Assembly (NCBI RefSeq): GCF_030506255.1
Contig: NZ_CP113431.1
Location: forward strand, 2,420,001-2,484,000
From: Nocardioides sp. Arc9.136
GTDB lineage: Bacteria; Actinomycetota; Actinomycetes; Propionibacteriales; Nocardioidaceae
Length of the DNA stretch: 64,000 bases
Direction: 5' to 3'
Of this stretch, positions 23,039 to 31,812 are shown one piece after another. A model generated the notes under the pieces. The model did no database searches and was not told where the DNA came from. It saw only the letters and a program-made list of their open reading frames with translations. Position 1 is the first letter of the stretch. Each line of letters begins with the position of its first letter. A program made the position numbers and the translations under genes.

Positions 23039-23949
23039 GCCGGGGCGGGGCCGAGCACGAGCTCACCCACGGTGGGCTCGTCGCCGTCGTCACCGAGGTC
23101 GGCGGCGGTGTGCGCCTGCTCCAGCACGACGGCCGCGACCTGGTCCGTCCCTACGCAGCCGACGAGGTGCGTCCGCGCTTCCGCGGGTCGGTGCTGCTCC
23201 CGTGGCCCAACCGGGTCGCCGACGGGCGCTACCGCTTCGGCGGCCAGGAGCACCAGCTGCCGCTCACCGAGCCCGACCGCGGCAACGCGCTGCACGGCCT
23301 CGTGTGCTGGGTGCGCTTCGACATGCTCGACTCCACCTCCGACTCAGCGACCTTCGGCCACCGGCTGGTGCCGCAGCCGGGCTACCCCTTCGAGCTCGAC
23401 GTGACCGTCCGTCACGCGCTCGCCGAGGACGGACTCACCACGACGGTGACGGCCCGGAACGCCGGCGCCGAGGACGCGCCGTACGGCGTGGCACCGCACC
23501 CCTACCTCGTCGCGGGCCCGGGCGTGGTCGACGACTGGACCCTGCAGCTGCCCGTCACCGAGGTGCTCGAGGTGACCCCCGACCGGCTGCTCCCGCTGGA
23601 CCGCTCCCCCGTGGCCGGCACCGACCGCGACTTCCTCGCGGCCCGTCCCATCGCCGGCACCGCGGTGGACCACGCCTTCACCGGCGTGCGTCCGGACCCC
23701 GACGGGTTGGCCCGCGTGCGCCTGCACGACGGCACCGGCACCGGCGTGCAGTGCGTGTGGGACCCGACCCGCCTGCCCTGGCTCCAGGTCCACACCGGCG
23801 ACCTCCCCGACGAGCCCGAGAACGACCGTCGCGGCCTGGCTGTCGAGCCGATGACCTGCCCGCCGGACGCGTTCCGCTCCGGCGAGGACCTCGTCGTGCT
23901 GCGTCCCGGTGACGAGCACACCGTGTCCTGGACCCTCGGCCCGCTCTGA
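23035..23949 (+). CDS. Aldose 1-epimerase family protein
   Basis: A 304-residue galactose-mutarotase-fold protein interconverting alpha and beta anomers. Family regions are LLPWPNRVADGRYRF, NALHGLV with the conserved His, PYGVAPHPYL and VEPMTCPPDAF. GTG at 23035 overlaps the DeoR stop (GTGA). Coexpression with the regulator and proximity to the sugar transporter suggest it prepares the imported sugar for its kinase or dehydrogenase. A related gene lies at 47750. Confidence 0.9.
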   Translation: MSRGGAEHELTHGGLVAVVTEVGGGVRLLQHDGRDLVRPYAADEVRPRFRGSVLLPWPNRVADGRYRFGGQEHQLPLTEPDRGNALHGLVCWVRFDMLDSTSDSATFGHRLVPQPGYPFELDVTVRHALAEDGLTTTVTARNAGAEDAPYGVAPHPYLVAGPGVVDDWTLQLPVTEVLEVTPDRLLPLDRSPVAGTDRDFLAARPIAGTAVDHAFTGVRPDPDGLARVRLHDGTGTGVQCVWDPTRLPWLQVHTGDLPDEPENDRRGLAVEPMTCPPDAFRSGEDLVVLRPGDEHTVSWTLGPL

Positions 23950-23980
23950 CCGGGGGGTGTTGGCGAAGGAGGCGGGAGAG

Positions 23981-24589
23981 CTAGTCCCCGACCTTCACGT
24001 TGACGACCATGCCGGTGGCCTGGGTGCCGCGTTGCCATAGGTGGTCCGCCCCCCGGACGTAGGTGACGTCCATGCCCCTGATCACCACCCGCCCTGCTCG
24101 CCGTGGGGTCACCGTCATGGCGATGGTCGTGGTGGCGGCAGGGGCCAGGCGGACCTTCCGACCTGCGACGTCGGCAAGGGAATCGCACGAGCGGTCTGCG
24201 GTCCCGTCTGCCGCGATGAAGGGCTCGCCGCTGCGCTGGCACACGGCGAAGGTGATGAGGGCATCGGCGGTGTTGGTGACGACGCGGGGTCGAACCCCGT
24301 TCACGGTGATGGTCTCGGGGTCCTCGTGGATCGGGCGCTGCACCATGTCGAAGGTGACCGGGTGAGGGTTCGAGGCGGCCTGCTTCGTCGAGAAGCCGTT
24401 GCCGACAGCGGTGAACGTACTCGGCTTCGTCCACCACCGGGAGTACGCCAGCACCAGTCCCAGGACCAGGAGGAGGGCCAGCCCAGCGGCGATCCACCGA
24501 CGGTCGAGTCGCCGGCGGGGGCCAGGCGGAGCCGAGCCCGGCGACTCCTCCTCGTCCCGCTGGTCCACCACGTTCCCGGATGCGGACAT
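23981..24589 (-). CDS. Membrane-anchored hypothetical protein
   Basis: A 202-residue protein with a cytoplasmic Pro/Arg-rich N-terminus (RDEEESPGSAPPGPRRRLDR), one transmembrane helix at about residues 32-50 (WIAAGLALLLVLGLVLAYS), and an extracellular domain with two Cys that could pair. I do not recognise the domain. Its base composition looks somewhat less G/C-rich than its neighbours, which may hint at separate origin. ATG at 24589 was preferred over one 25 codons upstream because of the hydrophobic spacing and TGAGG just before it. Confidence 0.7.
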   Translation of the reverse strand: MSASGNVVDQRDEEESPGSAPPGPRRRLDRRWIAAGLALLLVLGLVLAYSRWWTKPSTFTAVGNGFSTKQAASNPHPVTFDMVQRPIHEDPETITVNGVRPRVVTNTADALITFAVCQRSGEPFIAADGTADRSCDSLADVAGRKVRLAPAATTTIAMTVTPRRAGRVVIRGMDVTYVRGADHLWQRGTQATGMVVNVKVGD

Positions 24590-24700
24590 GGGCCTCAGTA
24601 TGGAGTGTCTGCGATCGCACGCTGGTCGGCAGGTCCGGTGGACGCCGCCGCGCGCGGCGGTCACGACGCACCCAGCGAGACCGAGCCGGCGCCGGAGCGG

Positions 24701-25753
24701 TCAGTCGGCCCGGAGGTCCTCCGCCGGCCACGTGGTGACCAGCCGGGCGCCGCCGCCGGGGGCGTCGGTGATGGTCACCGTGCCGCCGTGGGCGCGCACC
24801 AGCCCGTGCACGATGTAGAGCCCCAGGCCGGAGCCGCCGCGGGCGCCGCCCTTCCAGAACTTGGTGAACACCCGTCGGCGCATCTCCTCGGGGACGCCCT
24901 CACCCTGGTCGTCCACGGTGACGCGGACGCCGGCCGGGTCGCTGCCCTGCCCCTCGGCGACGGCCTCGACGTGCACGCGCACGGAACCGTCCCCGTGCCG
25001 CACGCCGTTCTCGACGAGGTTGGTCACGACCTGGGTGAACTTGTCGGGGTCGACGTGCACCGCCGGGAGGTCGTCGTCGAGGGTGAGGTCGATCGGCCGG
25101 GCGGTGCCGGCGGCGACCGACTCCACGATCCGGGTGACCAGCACCCCGGCGTCGGAGGGCCGGGGGTAGAGCTGGAGCCGGCCCGTGTCGATGCGGGCGA
25201 CGTCCAGCAGCTCGGCGATCAGCCGGCTGAGCCGGTCGGAGTCGGCGGCGACGGTGGTGAGCATGAGCTTCTTCTGCTCGTCGTTGAGCTTGTCCCACCG
25301 GTTGAGCAGCGCCTGCACGAAGCCCTTCACCCCGGTCAGCGGCGAGCGCAGCTCGTGCGCCACGGTCGCCACGAGGTCCGAGCGCTCCCGGTCGAGCCGG
25401 GCGCGGCCGCGGCCGGAGCGGATGGTCACCGCGACCTGGCGCACCGGTTCGCGGACACCGTCGCGGTGGATGCGGGCCGCGACGAGCACCTCGGTGCCGT
25501 CCGGGAGCAGCCAGGACTGCTCCGGGACGGCGGTGCGGGTGGCGATCCCGCCGTACGGGCGGTTGCACGCCGTCCAGGCGCGGCCGTCCTGGTCGCGCAG
25601 CGCCAGCACCTCGGGCAGCGGGCGTCCGACGGCTCCGGGGCCGTCGACCCCCAGCATCCGCGCCGCCGGTGCCGAGACCAGCACCACCCGCTGGTCGGCG
25701 TCGGCGACGACGACGCCGTCGGGCAGCGAGTCGGCCAGTGCCTGGGCGTCCAC
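24701..25753 (-). CDS. Orphan PAS sensor histidine kinase
   Basis: A soluble 350-residue kinase. A PAS domain covers about residues 1-110 (LPDGVVVADADQRVVLVS), then HisKA with phospho-acceptor H133 (VAHELRSPLTGVKGF), then the ATPase domain with NLVENGVRHGDG (N box), DDQGEGVP (G1), FTKFWKG (F box) and GGSGLGLYIV (G2). No membrane segment or adjacent response regulator is present, so its partner is unknown. GTG at 25753 follows TAGGGT by seven bases, which could act as -10 of a leaderless message or as a weak ribosome site. Confidence 0.88.
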   Translation of the reverse strand: MDAQALADSLPDGVVVADADQRVVLVSAPAARMLGVDGPGAVGRPLPEVLALRDQDGRAWTACNRPYGGIATRTAVPEQSWLLPDGTEVLVAARIHRDGVREPVRQVAVTIRSGRGRARLDRERSDLVATVAHELRSPLTGVKGFVQALLNRWDKLNDEQKKLMLTTVAADSDRLSRLIAELLDVARIDTGRLQLYPRPSDAGVLVTRIVESVAAGTARPIDLTLDDDLPAVHVDPDKFTQVVTNLVENGVRHGDGSVRVHVEAVAEGQGSDPAGVRVTVDDQGEGVPEEMRRRVFTKFWKGGARGGSGLGLYIVHGLVRAHGGTVTITDAPGGGARLVTTWPAEDLRAD

Positions 25754-25791
25754 GCACGCCACCCTAGGCGGCGAGGGCCGGCCGGGTGCGC

Positions 25792-26535
25792 TCAGCGCGG
25801 GTAGTTCTCGTTGCGCAGCGTCACCACGACGTTCTGGAGCACCACCTCCGGCGGCAGCGTCACCGCGGTGCGGACGAGGCCGGCGACGATCGCGGGGTCC
25901 ATCATCCGCTCGGGCGGGAGGCCCCACTGGTCCATCATCGGCGTGGCCATGGCCGCCGGGTCGATGATGCTGACCCGCGCCGGCCAGCCGCGCTCGCGGG
26001 ACTCGGTCTGCATGACCTCCGCCAGCTTGTGCATCGCGGCCTTGGAGGCGTTGTAGGCACCGGCACCCGCGCCGACCGTGAGCGCGCTGATCGACACGAC
26101 GCACACGATGTCGCCGGTCTCGGCGCCGAGCGCCTGCAGGTGCCGCACGAAGGCGCGGCTGAGGTACATCGGCCCGTGGACGTTGACGGCGAAGACTCCG
26201 TGCCACTGGTCGTCGTCGACCTCGACGACGTCCGCGCCGCGGTCGGTGCCGGCGTTGTTCACGAGCAGGTCGAAGCGCGCACCGTGCTCCTTGCCCGCGC
26301 GCCGGACCACCTCGTCGACGGCCGCGCGGTCGGTGACGTCCAGGGCCACCGCCTCGGCGCTGCCGACGCCCGCGTCCGCCGCGAGCTCCGCGGTCCGCTT
26401 GGCGCCGTCGACGTCGATGTCGGCGACGAGCACGTGCGCGCCGCGTCCGGACAGGTCGAGGCTGATCGCGCGGCCGAGGCCGCTGCCGCCACCGGTGACG
26501 AGCGCGACGCGCCCCTCGAGCTCCTGAGTCGTCAT
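25792..26535 (-). CDS. Short-chain dehydrogenase/reductase
   Basis: A 247-residue classical SDR. It has the cofactor motif TGGGSGLG, NNAG, catalytic Ser in VVSISAL and YNASK (Tyr and Lys of the active site). ADIDVD after the second strand suggests NAD rather than NADP. Substrate unknown. ATG at 26535 was chosen because the upstream 54 in-frame codons are non-coding in character. It diverges from the nucleotide-sugar gene at 26685; the 149-base gap has a CCACTT/AAGTGG inverted repeat (26575-26601) but no clear promoter. Confidence 0.9.
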   Translation of the reverse strand: MTTQELEGRVALVTGGGSGLGRAISLDLSGRGAHVLVADIDVDGAKRTAELAADAGVGSAEAVALDVTDRAAVDEVVRRAGKEHGARFDLLVNNAGTDRGADVVEVDDDQWHGVFAVNVHGPMYLSRAFVRHLQALGAETGDIVCVVSISALTVGAGAGAYNASKAAMHKLAEVMQTESRERGWPARVSIIDPAAMATPMMDQWGLPPERMMDPAIVAGLVRTAVTLPPEVVLQNVVVTLRNENYPR

Positions 26536-26684
26536 GGCTGCGCTGTACCCGCGGCGCCGGCGCCGAGACCTGCCACTTTCGCCCGGAGGGATGAAGTGGT
26601 CGGCCCCGGGTACCCCCGCGGCACCGAGCGTTCCGAGCGCCCCGCACGAGGGGTGCGCACGTCGACGGGAGAGGCGGACAACGG

Positions 26685-27647
26685 ATGAGGCGCACACCAG
26701 GCACCGCGGTGGTCACCGGTGGAGCGGGTTTCGTCGGCTCCTGGCTGTGCCAGCGGCTCCTCGCCGACGGTCACGAGGTGTGGTGCGTCGACTCCTTCGT
26801 CACCGGTGGCCGCGACAACGTCGCGCACCTGCTGCACGACCCGCGCTTCCACCTGGTCGTCGCGGACGTGTGCGACCCCTTCGACGTCCCCGGCGAGGTG
26901 GACCTCGTCCTGCACCTCGCCTCGCCGGCCTCGCCGGTCCACTACCTGCGGATGCCCGTCGAGACGCTGATGGTCGGCAGCCGGGGAACCACGAACGCGC
27001 TCGACCTGGCCGAGCGCAAGGGGGCCCGCTTCCTCATGGCCTCGACCTCGGAGGTGTACGGCGACCCGCTGGAGCACCCGCAGCGCGAGACCTACTGGGG
27101 GAACGTCAACCCGATCGGCCCGCGCAGCGTGTACGACGAGGCGAAGCGGTTCTCCGAGGCCCTCACCACCGCCTACCGCGAGCACCGCGGCGTGGACACC
27201 GTGATCGCCCGGATCTTCAACACCTACGGCCCGCGGATGGCCGACCAGGACGGCCGGGTCGTGCCGACCTTCGTCCACCAGGCGCTGGCCGGCGAGCCGC
27301 TCACCGTCGCCGGCGACGGCAGCCAGACCCGTTCCCTGTGCTTCGTGGAGGACACCGTCGACGGCCTCCTGCGGCTGGCGGCCTCGGGCGAGCCGGGGCC
27401 GGTCAACATCGGCAACGACCAGGAGCTGACGGTGCTCCAGATCGCCGAGCTGATCACCGAGCTCACCGGTTCGGACTCCCGGGTCGACTTCGTCGACCTC
27501 CCGACCGACGACCCCAAGGTGCGGCGCCCCGACATCGGCCGCGCCGAGCAGCTGCTGGGCTGGCGCCCGTCCACACCGGTCCGCGAGGGGCTCAGCCGGA
27601 CGGTGCGGTGGATGGCCGGCGAGCGGACCCAGCCCGCGACAGCCTGA
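26685..27647 (+). CDS. UDP-glucuronate decarboxylase-like nucleotide-sugar epimerase/dehydratase
   Basis: A 320-residue extended SDR. The N-terminal GGAGFVGSWL binds NAD; STSEVYGDPLEHPQ and NPIGPRSVYDEAKR contain the Ser, Tyr and Lys of the active site and closely match UDP-xylose synthase (UXS), which turns UDP-glucuronate into UDP-xylose. A related dTDP-sugar function cannot be excluded. GAGAGG precedes the ATG. Its last 56 bases overlap, on the opposite strand, the end of the GT9 gene of the glycan operon. Confidence 0.85.
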   Translation: MRRTPGTAVVTGGAGFVGSWLCQRLLADGHEVWCVDSFVTGGRDNVAHLLHDPRFHLVVADVCDPFDVPGEVDLVLHLASPASPVHYLRMPVETLMVGSRGTTNALDLAERKGARFLMASTSEVYGDPLEHPQRETYWGNVNPIGPRSVYDEAKRFSEALTTAYREHRGVDTVIARIFNTYGPRMADQDGRVVPTFVHQALAGEPLTVAGDGSQTRSLCFVEDTVDGLLRLAASGEPGPVNIGNDQELTVLQIAELITELTGSDSRVDFVDLPTDDPKVRRPDIGRAEQLLGWRPSTPVREGLSRTVRWMAGERTQPATA

Positions 27648-28566
27648 CGCGGCACGCCTCGAGCACCTCCTCCACGCCGATCGCGGCGAGGGCCGGGTCG
27701 AGCTCGGTCGCGTGCGGGTCGCCGGGCCCGGTGCCGTGCCACAGCACGGTGTGCGGGCCGCGCGCCGGCGGCCCCCAGCGGTGCGGCGGGGTGGGCCCGA
27801 AGAGCAGCACCGACGGGGTCGCGTACGCCGAGGCGAGGTGCGCGGTGCCGGTGTCGCCGCAGACCACCAGCCGCGCGGCCGCGACGAGGGCGGCCAGCCC
27901 GCCGAGGTCGGTGCGCCCCGCGAGGACGGCCTCCGCCGGGAGGCCGGCGGCACGGCGTACCTCCTCGGCCAGCGGCGCCTCGGCGGCCGAGCCGGTGACC
28001 ACCACCCGGTGACCCTCCGCGGCGAGCGCGCGGGTGACCTGCGCGAACCGGACGGGCGGCCACCGCCGCCCGGGGTAGGCCGCGCCGGGGTGCACGACGA
28101 CGGCCCCGGCGACCTGCGGGGCGGCCGGCGGCGCGTCGAGCGAGACGTCGTCAGGATCCGCCTCCGTCGGTAGGAGGGCGAAGGCGGTCCTCACCAGCCG
28201 GCACCACCGCGCGCGCTCGTGCTCCTCGGGGTCCCACCGGGGGCCGTCCGCCGTCTCGTAGGCGACCAGCCGGCCCGGCCCGAGGTCCTCGAGCAGCCGC
28301 CGGCTCGCCGGCCCGTTGCCGTGCAGGTCGACCGCCACGTCCGGCGGCGGCCCGGTCCACGGGACCGGCGCGAGCTCGGCGACGGGGAGGTGGGTGTCGA
28401 CGGCCGGGACCAGGGCCACCAGCGGTGCGAGCGGCGCCGGCGCGGCGAGGACCAGCTCGTGGTCGGGGAGCGCCCGGCGCAGCGCCTTGAGCGCCGGGAC
28501 CCCGGCCAGGTGGTCGCCGAGGCCGATCGCCCGGAGCACGAGCGCTCGCGGCCGCCCGGGGCTCAC
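27592..28566 (-). CDS. GT9 glycosyltransferase (heptosyltransferase-like), last gene of the glycan operon
   Basis: A 324-residue GT-B enzyme of the ADP-heptose:LPS heptosyltransferase family. Seen are the N-terminal LVLRAIGLGDHLAGVPALKA, VVHPGAAYPGRRWPPVRFAQ and the donor-binding VCGDTGTAHLASAYATPSV. The genes before it make ADP-heptose, so heptose is the probable donor sugar. GTG at 28566 overlaps the hldE stop (GTGA). The C-terminus overlaps the convergent UXS-like gene by 56 bases. Confidence 0.88.
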   Translation of the reverse strand: MSPGRPRALVLRAIGLGDHLAGVPALKALRRALPDHELVLAAPAPLAPLVALVPAVDTHLPVAELAPVPWTGPPPDVAVDLHGNGPASRRLLEDLGPGRLVAYETADGPRWDPEEHERARWCRLVRTAFALLPTEADPDDVSLDAPPAAPQVAGAVVVHPGAAYPGRRWPPVRFAQVTRALAAEGHRVVVTGSAAEAPLAEEVRRAAGLPAEAVLAGRTDLGGLAALVAAARLVVCGDTGTAHLASAYATPSVLLFGPTPPHRWGPPARGPHTVLWHGTGPGDPHATELDPALAAIGVEEVLEACRVRLSRAGSARRPSTAPSG

Positions 28567-29960
28567 CCGCGCAGCCCGGCGCGCTCCGCCGCGGTGGCCA
28601 CCAGGTTCGTCGTGGACCGTCCCTGCAGGTAGGGCAGCACGACGGACTGGCCGCCCCACTCGCGCAGCAGCGTCGCCTCGGGCAGCTCCACGCCGGCGTA
28701 GTCGCCGCCCTTGGCCCACACGTCCGGCCGGACCCGCCGCAGCGCCTCGGTCGGGGTGTCCTCGTCGAAGACCACGACGGCGTCGACCGGTTCCAGGGCG
28801 GCCAGCACGCGGGCGCGGTCGTCCTGCGGCACCAGGGGTCGGGCCTCCCCCTTCAGCCGGCGCACGGAGGCGTCGGAGTTCAGGCAGACGACCAGGCAGT
28901 CGCCGAGGGCGCGGGCGGCCTCGAGCGTCGCGACGTGGCCGGCGTGCAGGAGGTCGAAGCAGCCCCCGGTCGCCACCACCGTGCCGCCCGCGGCCCGGAC
29001 CCGCTCCACGCGCTCCAGGCCGCGAGGGGCGTGCTCGGCCGGGTCGCCGTCGGTCCCGGGCCGGCCGAAGGCCGCCGCTCCCCCGGCGGCGACGAAGTCC
29101 GCGGCCGCCAGCACCGCGGCCTGCACCGCCTCGGTCGTCACCGCCCCCGAGGCCAGGGCCCCGGCCGCGGCGCTGGCGAACCGGTCGCCGGCGCCGCAGG
29201 GGTCGGCCACCGCCACCCGCGGCGCGGGCAGGACCGACGGCGAGGACTCCCCGTGGCTCAGCAGCGCCCCCTGGGCGCCGAGGGTCATCGCGACGGCCGA
29301 GGCCGACCAGCGCTCGACCAGCGCGGCCGCGCGGGCGCTCGCCTGGCCGAGCGGGGTGCGCGCGTCCCGGCCCACGTCGCCGGCGAAGTGCGCGGCCTCG
29401 TCGCGGTTCGGGGTCACCAGGCGCACGCCGGGGACCGGCGCCGACCCGCGCGGGTGCGGGTCCCACACCACCGGCACCCGGCCCGCGACGCCGGACAGCG
29501 CCTCCCGGACGGCCGGCTCGTCGGTCAGCCCGCGTCCGTAGTCGGCGACCAGCACCGCGCTGGCCGAGCGGATCGCCTCGAGCGCGGACTCCGGGGCGGG
29601 GCCGACGGCACCGGCCGTGCCGGTGTCGAGCCGCAGCAGCGACTGCCCGGCCGAGCGCACCCGCTTCTTGACCGGCGTGCTGCCGGCGTGGGGCACCGCG
29701 ACCAGCCGCACGCCGTACGCCGCCAGCAGCGTCGCGAGGTGCTCGCCGTCGGCGTCGTCGGCCACCGCGGACACCAGCACGACGTCGTGCCCGTCGCGAG
29801 CGGCCAGCGCCGCCGCGAGCCCGGCGCCGCCGGGCCGGGCGTGCTCGACGAGGTCGTCGAGCACCGGCACCGGGGCGTCGGGGCACAGGCGCCCGGCGCG
29901 CCCCTCCAGGTCGACGTCGAGCAGCGCGTCGCCGACGACGACGAGCGGCCCGCGGCTCAC
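28563..29960 (-). CDS. hldE: Bifunctional heptose-7-phosphate kinase / heptose-1-phosphate adenylyltransferase
   Basis: A 465-residue two-domain enzyme. The N-terminal PfkB kinase (about 1-310) ends with the DPCGAGDRFASA signature, whose last Asp is catalytic; it makes heptose 1,7-bisphosphate. The C-terminal nucleotidyltransferase (about 330-465) has GCFDLLHAGHVATLE (HxGH), LNSDASVRRLKG and WAKGGDY; it makes ADP-heptose from heptose 1-phosphate. Domain order and length match E. coli HldE. GTG at 29960 overlaps the gmhA stop by four bases. GmhB activity is supplied by the fusion at 32852. Confidence 0.92.
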   Translation of the reverse strand: MSRGPLVVVGDALLDVDLEGRAGRLCPDAPVPVLDDLVEHARPGGAGLAAALAARDGHDVVLVSAVADDADGEHLATLLAAYGVRLVAVPHAGSTPVKKRVRSAGQSLLRLDTGTAGAVGPAPESALEAIRSASAVLVADYGRGLTDEPAVREALSGVAGRVPVVWDPHPRGSAPVPGVRLVTPNRDEAAHFAGDVGRDARTPLGQASARAAALVERWSASAVAMTLGAQGALLSHGESSPSVLPAPRVAVADPCGAGDRFASAAAGALASGAVTTEAVQAAVLAAADFVAAGGAAAFGRPGTDGDPAEHAPRGLERVERVRAAGGTVVATGGCFDLLHAGHVATLEAARALGDCLVVCLNSDASVRRLKGEARPLVPQDDRARVLAALEPVDAVVVFDEDTPTEALRRVRPDVWAKGGDYAGVELPEATLLREWGGQSVVLPYLQGRSTTNLVATAAERAGLRG

Positions 29961-30604
29961 GCGCTGGCCCCCGATCGGCACACGAGGTCCTCGTTCGACA
30001 TCCGGGTCCGCGAGACGCCGACGCCCAGGGTGCGGTCCAGCGCCGCGCAGGTGATGTGCAGCGCCACCAGGTGGAGCTCCTGGACGGTGGCGGTGTACGG
30101 CGCGTCGACGCAGCACGACTCCTCGGCGGCCTCGGCCAGCGGGTTGGGCCGGGGGCCGGTCATCGCCCAGACCTGCATCCCGACCGCCCGCCCACGCTCC
30201 GCGGCGGCCACCATGTTGGGGCTGCGGCCGCTGGTCGACATCAGCACCAGCACGTCGCCGGGGCGGCCGTGCGCCTCGACCTGCCGGGCGAAGAGCTCCT
30301 CGGGCGGGTAGTCGTTGGCGATCGCGGTGAGGCTCGAGGTCTCCGCGGTCAGGCAGATCGCCGAGAACGGCGGCCGGTCCTCGCGGTACCGGCCGACGAG
30401 CTCGGCGGTGAGGTGCTGGGCCTGCGCGGCGCTGCCGCCGTTCCCCGCCGCGAGCAGCCGGCCGCCGCCGTCGAGGACCTCGGCCAGGCGCACGCCCCAG
30501 TCGTCCACGACGTCGACGCACGGCCCGAACTTCTCCAGCGCGCGCGACAGCTCCAGCAGGTGCTCGTGGTCGCAGGGCGTGTGCAGGGGGCGGGTGGAGC
30601 TCAT
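29957..30604 (-). CDS. gmhA: Sedoheptulose-7-phosphate isomerase
   Basis: A 215-residue SIS-domain enzyme that converts sedoheptulose 7-phosphate to D-glycero-D-manno-heptose 7-phosphate. Typical are AAGNGGSAAQAQHLTAELVG, SLTAIANDY and VLMSTSGRSPN (phosphate loop), plus a C-terminal QELHLVALHITCAALD in which Glu and His correspond to the metal/catalytic residues. ATG overlaps the GT4 stop (ATGA). It is the entry enzyme for the heptose route encoded here. Confidence 0.93.
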   Translation of the reverse strand: MSSTRPLHTPCDHEHLLELSRALEKFGPCVDVVDDWGVRLAEVLDGGGRLLAAGNGGSAAQAQHLTAELVGRYREDRPPFSAICLTAETSSLTAIANDYPPEELFARQVEAHGRPGDVLVLMSTSGRSPNMVAAAERGRAVGMQVWAMTGPRPNPLAEAAEESCCVDAPYTATVQELHLVALHITCAALDRTLGVGVSRTRMSNEDLVCRSGASA

Positions 30605-31812
30605 CGGGTCACCTCCGAGGTCAGGCGCTCGGTGGCGCCGACGAGTGCTTGGTAGACGTGCTCGGTCTGCTCGACGACGCAGCGCCAGTCGTAGCGCTCC
30701 AGCGCCCGGCGCCGCCCGGCCCTGCCGTACGCCGCGCGCCGGACGTCGTCGGCGAGCAGGCCCCCGAGGGCCGCGACCAGGGCGTCGGGGTCGCGCGGCG
30801 GGACCAGCTCGCCGGTGACGCCGGGGACGACGGTGTCGAGCAGCCCGCCGACCGCGGAGCCGACCACCGGCCGGCCGCAGGCCATGGCCTCCAGCGGGAC
30901 GATGCCGAACGGCTCGTACCACGGGACCGTGACGACGACGTCGCTGCTGCGGATGAGGTCCGGCACCTCGGCACGCGGGACCGCACCGACGAGCTCGACC
31001 CGGTCGGCGGCGCCCAGCTCGGCGGCCAGCGCGCGGAGGCGGCCGACCTCGGGGTCGGCGTCCAGCGCGTCGGCCCGCGGCCCGCCGGCGACCACCAGCT
31101 CGACGTCGGGGAGCGCGGCGACGGCCCGCACCGCGTCGTCGATGCCCTTGCGGGCGACCAGGCGGCCGATGACCAGCACCCTCCGCCGGCCGGACGCCGC
31201 CGGCGCGCGCCCGGGCCGGAAGTGCTCGACGTCGACGCCGCACGGGATGACCTCGGCCCGCGCCGGGTCCAGCCCGAGCGCGGACAGCTCCTGGACCTCG
31301 TCGGAGCAGGTGGCGACGACCCGGTCCACGTCACGGCAGATCCGGCGCTCCAGCGCGATCCGGTCGTCGGGGCTGGTGTCGTCCGCGCCCTGCCAGCGGC
31401 GCTTGACCGACCCGAGCGCGTGGAAGGTCTGCACCACCGGCACGCCGGTCCCGGCCGCCGCGTCGAGGGCGGCCAGCCCGCTCATCCAGAAGTGGGCGTG
31501 CACCACGTCGGGCCGCCAGCCGCGCCACCGGTCGCGGAGCACCTCCGCGAAGCGACCCATGTGCGGCAGCAGGTCGTCCTTGGGCACCTCGGTGGGCGGG
31601 CCGGCCGGCACGTGGTCGACGAGGTACCCGTCGGGGGTGCGCACGCGGGCGGGGCCGGCGGTGCTGTCCCGCCGGGTGTGGACGACGACGTCGTGGCCCC
31701 GGCGGGCCAGGCCGGCGGCGAGCGCCGCGACGTGGACGTTCTGGCCGCCCGCGTCGACCCCGCCGAGGGTCGCCAGCGGGTCGGCGTGCTCGGAGACGAG
31801 TGCGATCTTCAC
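30601..31812 (-). CDS. GT4 family glycosyltransferase
   Basis: A 403-residue retaining GT-B enzyme. The N-terminus (KIALVSEHADPLATLGGVDAGGQNVHV) resembles the MshA/sucrose-synthase branch; the C-terminal half has VIPCGVDVEHFRPG, VLVIGRLVARKGIDD and the EPFGIVPLEAMACGRPVV donor-binding region with the conserved Glu pair. The donor and acceptor are unknown. GTG at 31812 follows AGGAGG and overlaps the upstream gene stop. In this operon it probably extends the same surface glycan. Confidence 0.88.
   Translation of the reverse strand: MKIALVSEHADPLATLGGVDAGGQNVHVAALAAGLARRGHDVVVHTRRDSTAGPARVRTPDGYLVDHVPAGPPTEVPKDDLLPHMGRFAEVLRDRWRGWRPDVVHAHFWMSGLAALDAAAGTGVPVVQTFHALGSVKRRWQGADDTSPDDRIALERRICRDVDRVVATCSDEVQELSALGLDPARAEVIPCGVDVEHFRPGRAPAASGRRRVLVIGRLVARKGIDDAVRAVAALPDVELVVAGGPRADALDADPEVGRLRALAAELGAADRVELVGAVPRAEVPDLIRSSDVVVTVPWYEPFGIVPLEAMACGRPVVGSAVGGLLDTVVPGVTGELVPPRDPDALVAALGGLLADDVRRAAYGRAGRRRALERYDWRCVVEQTEHVYQALVGATERLTSEVTR

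Noticed and set aside
24701-26716. A single long protein spanning the PAS kinase and the SDR region
   Set aside because: The frame over the SDR gene is a low-complexity shadow; the kinase begins at GTG 25753 and the SDR is in another frame.
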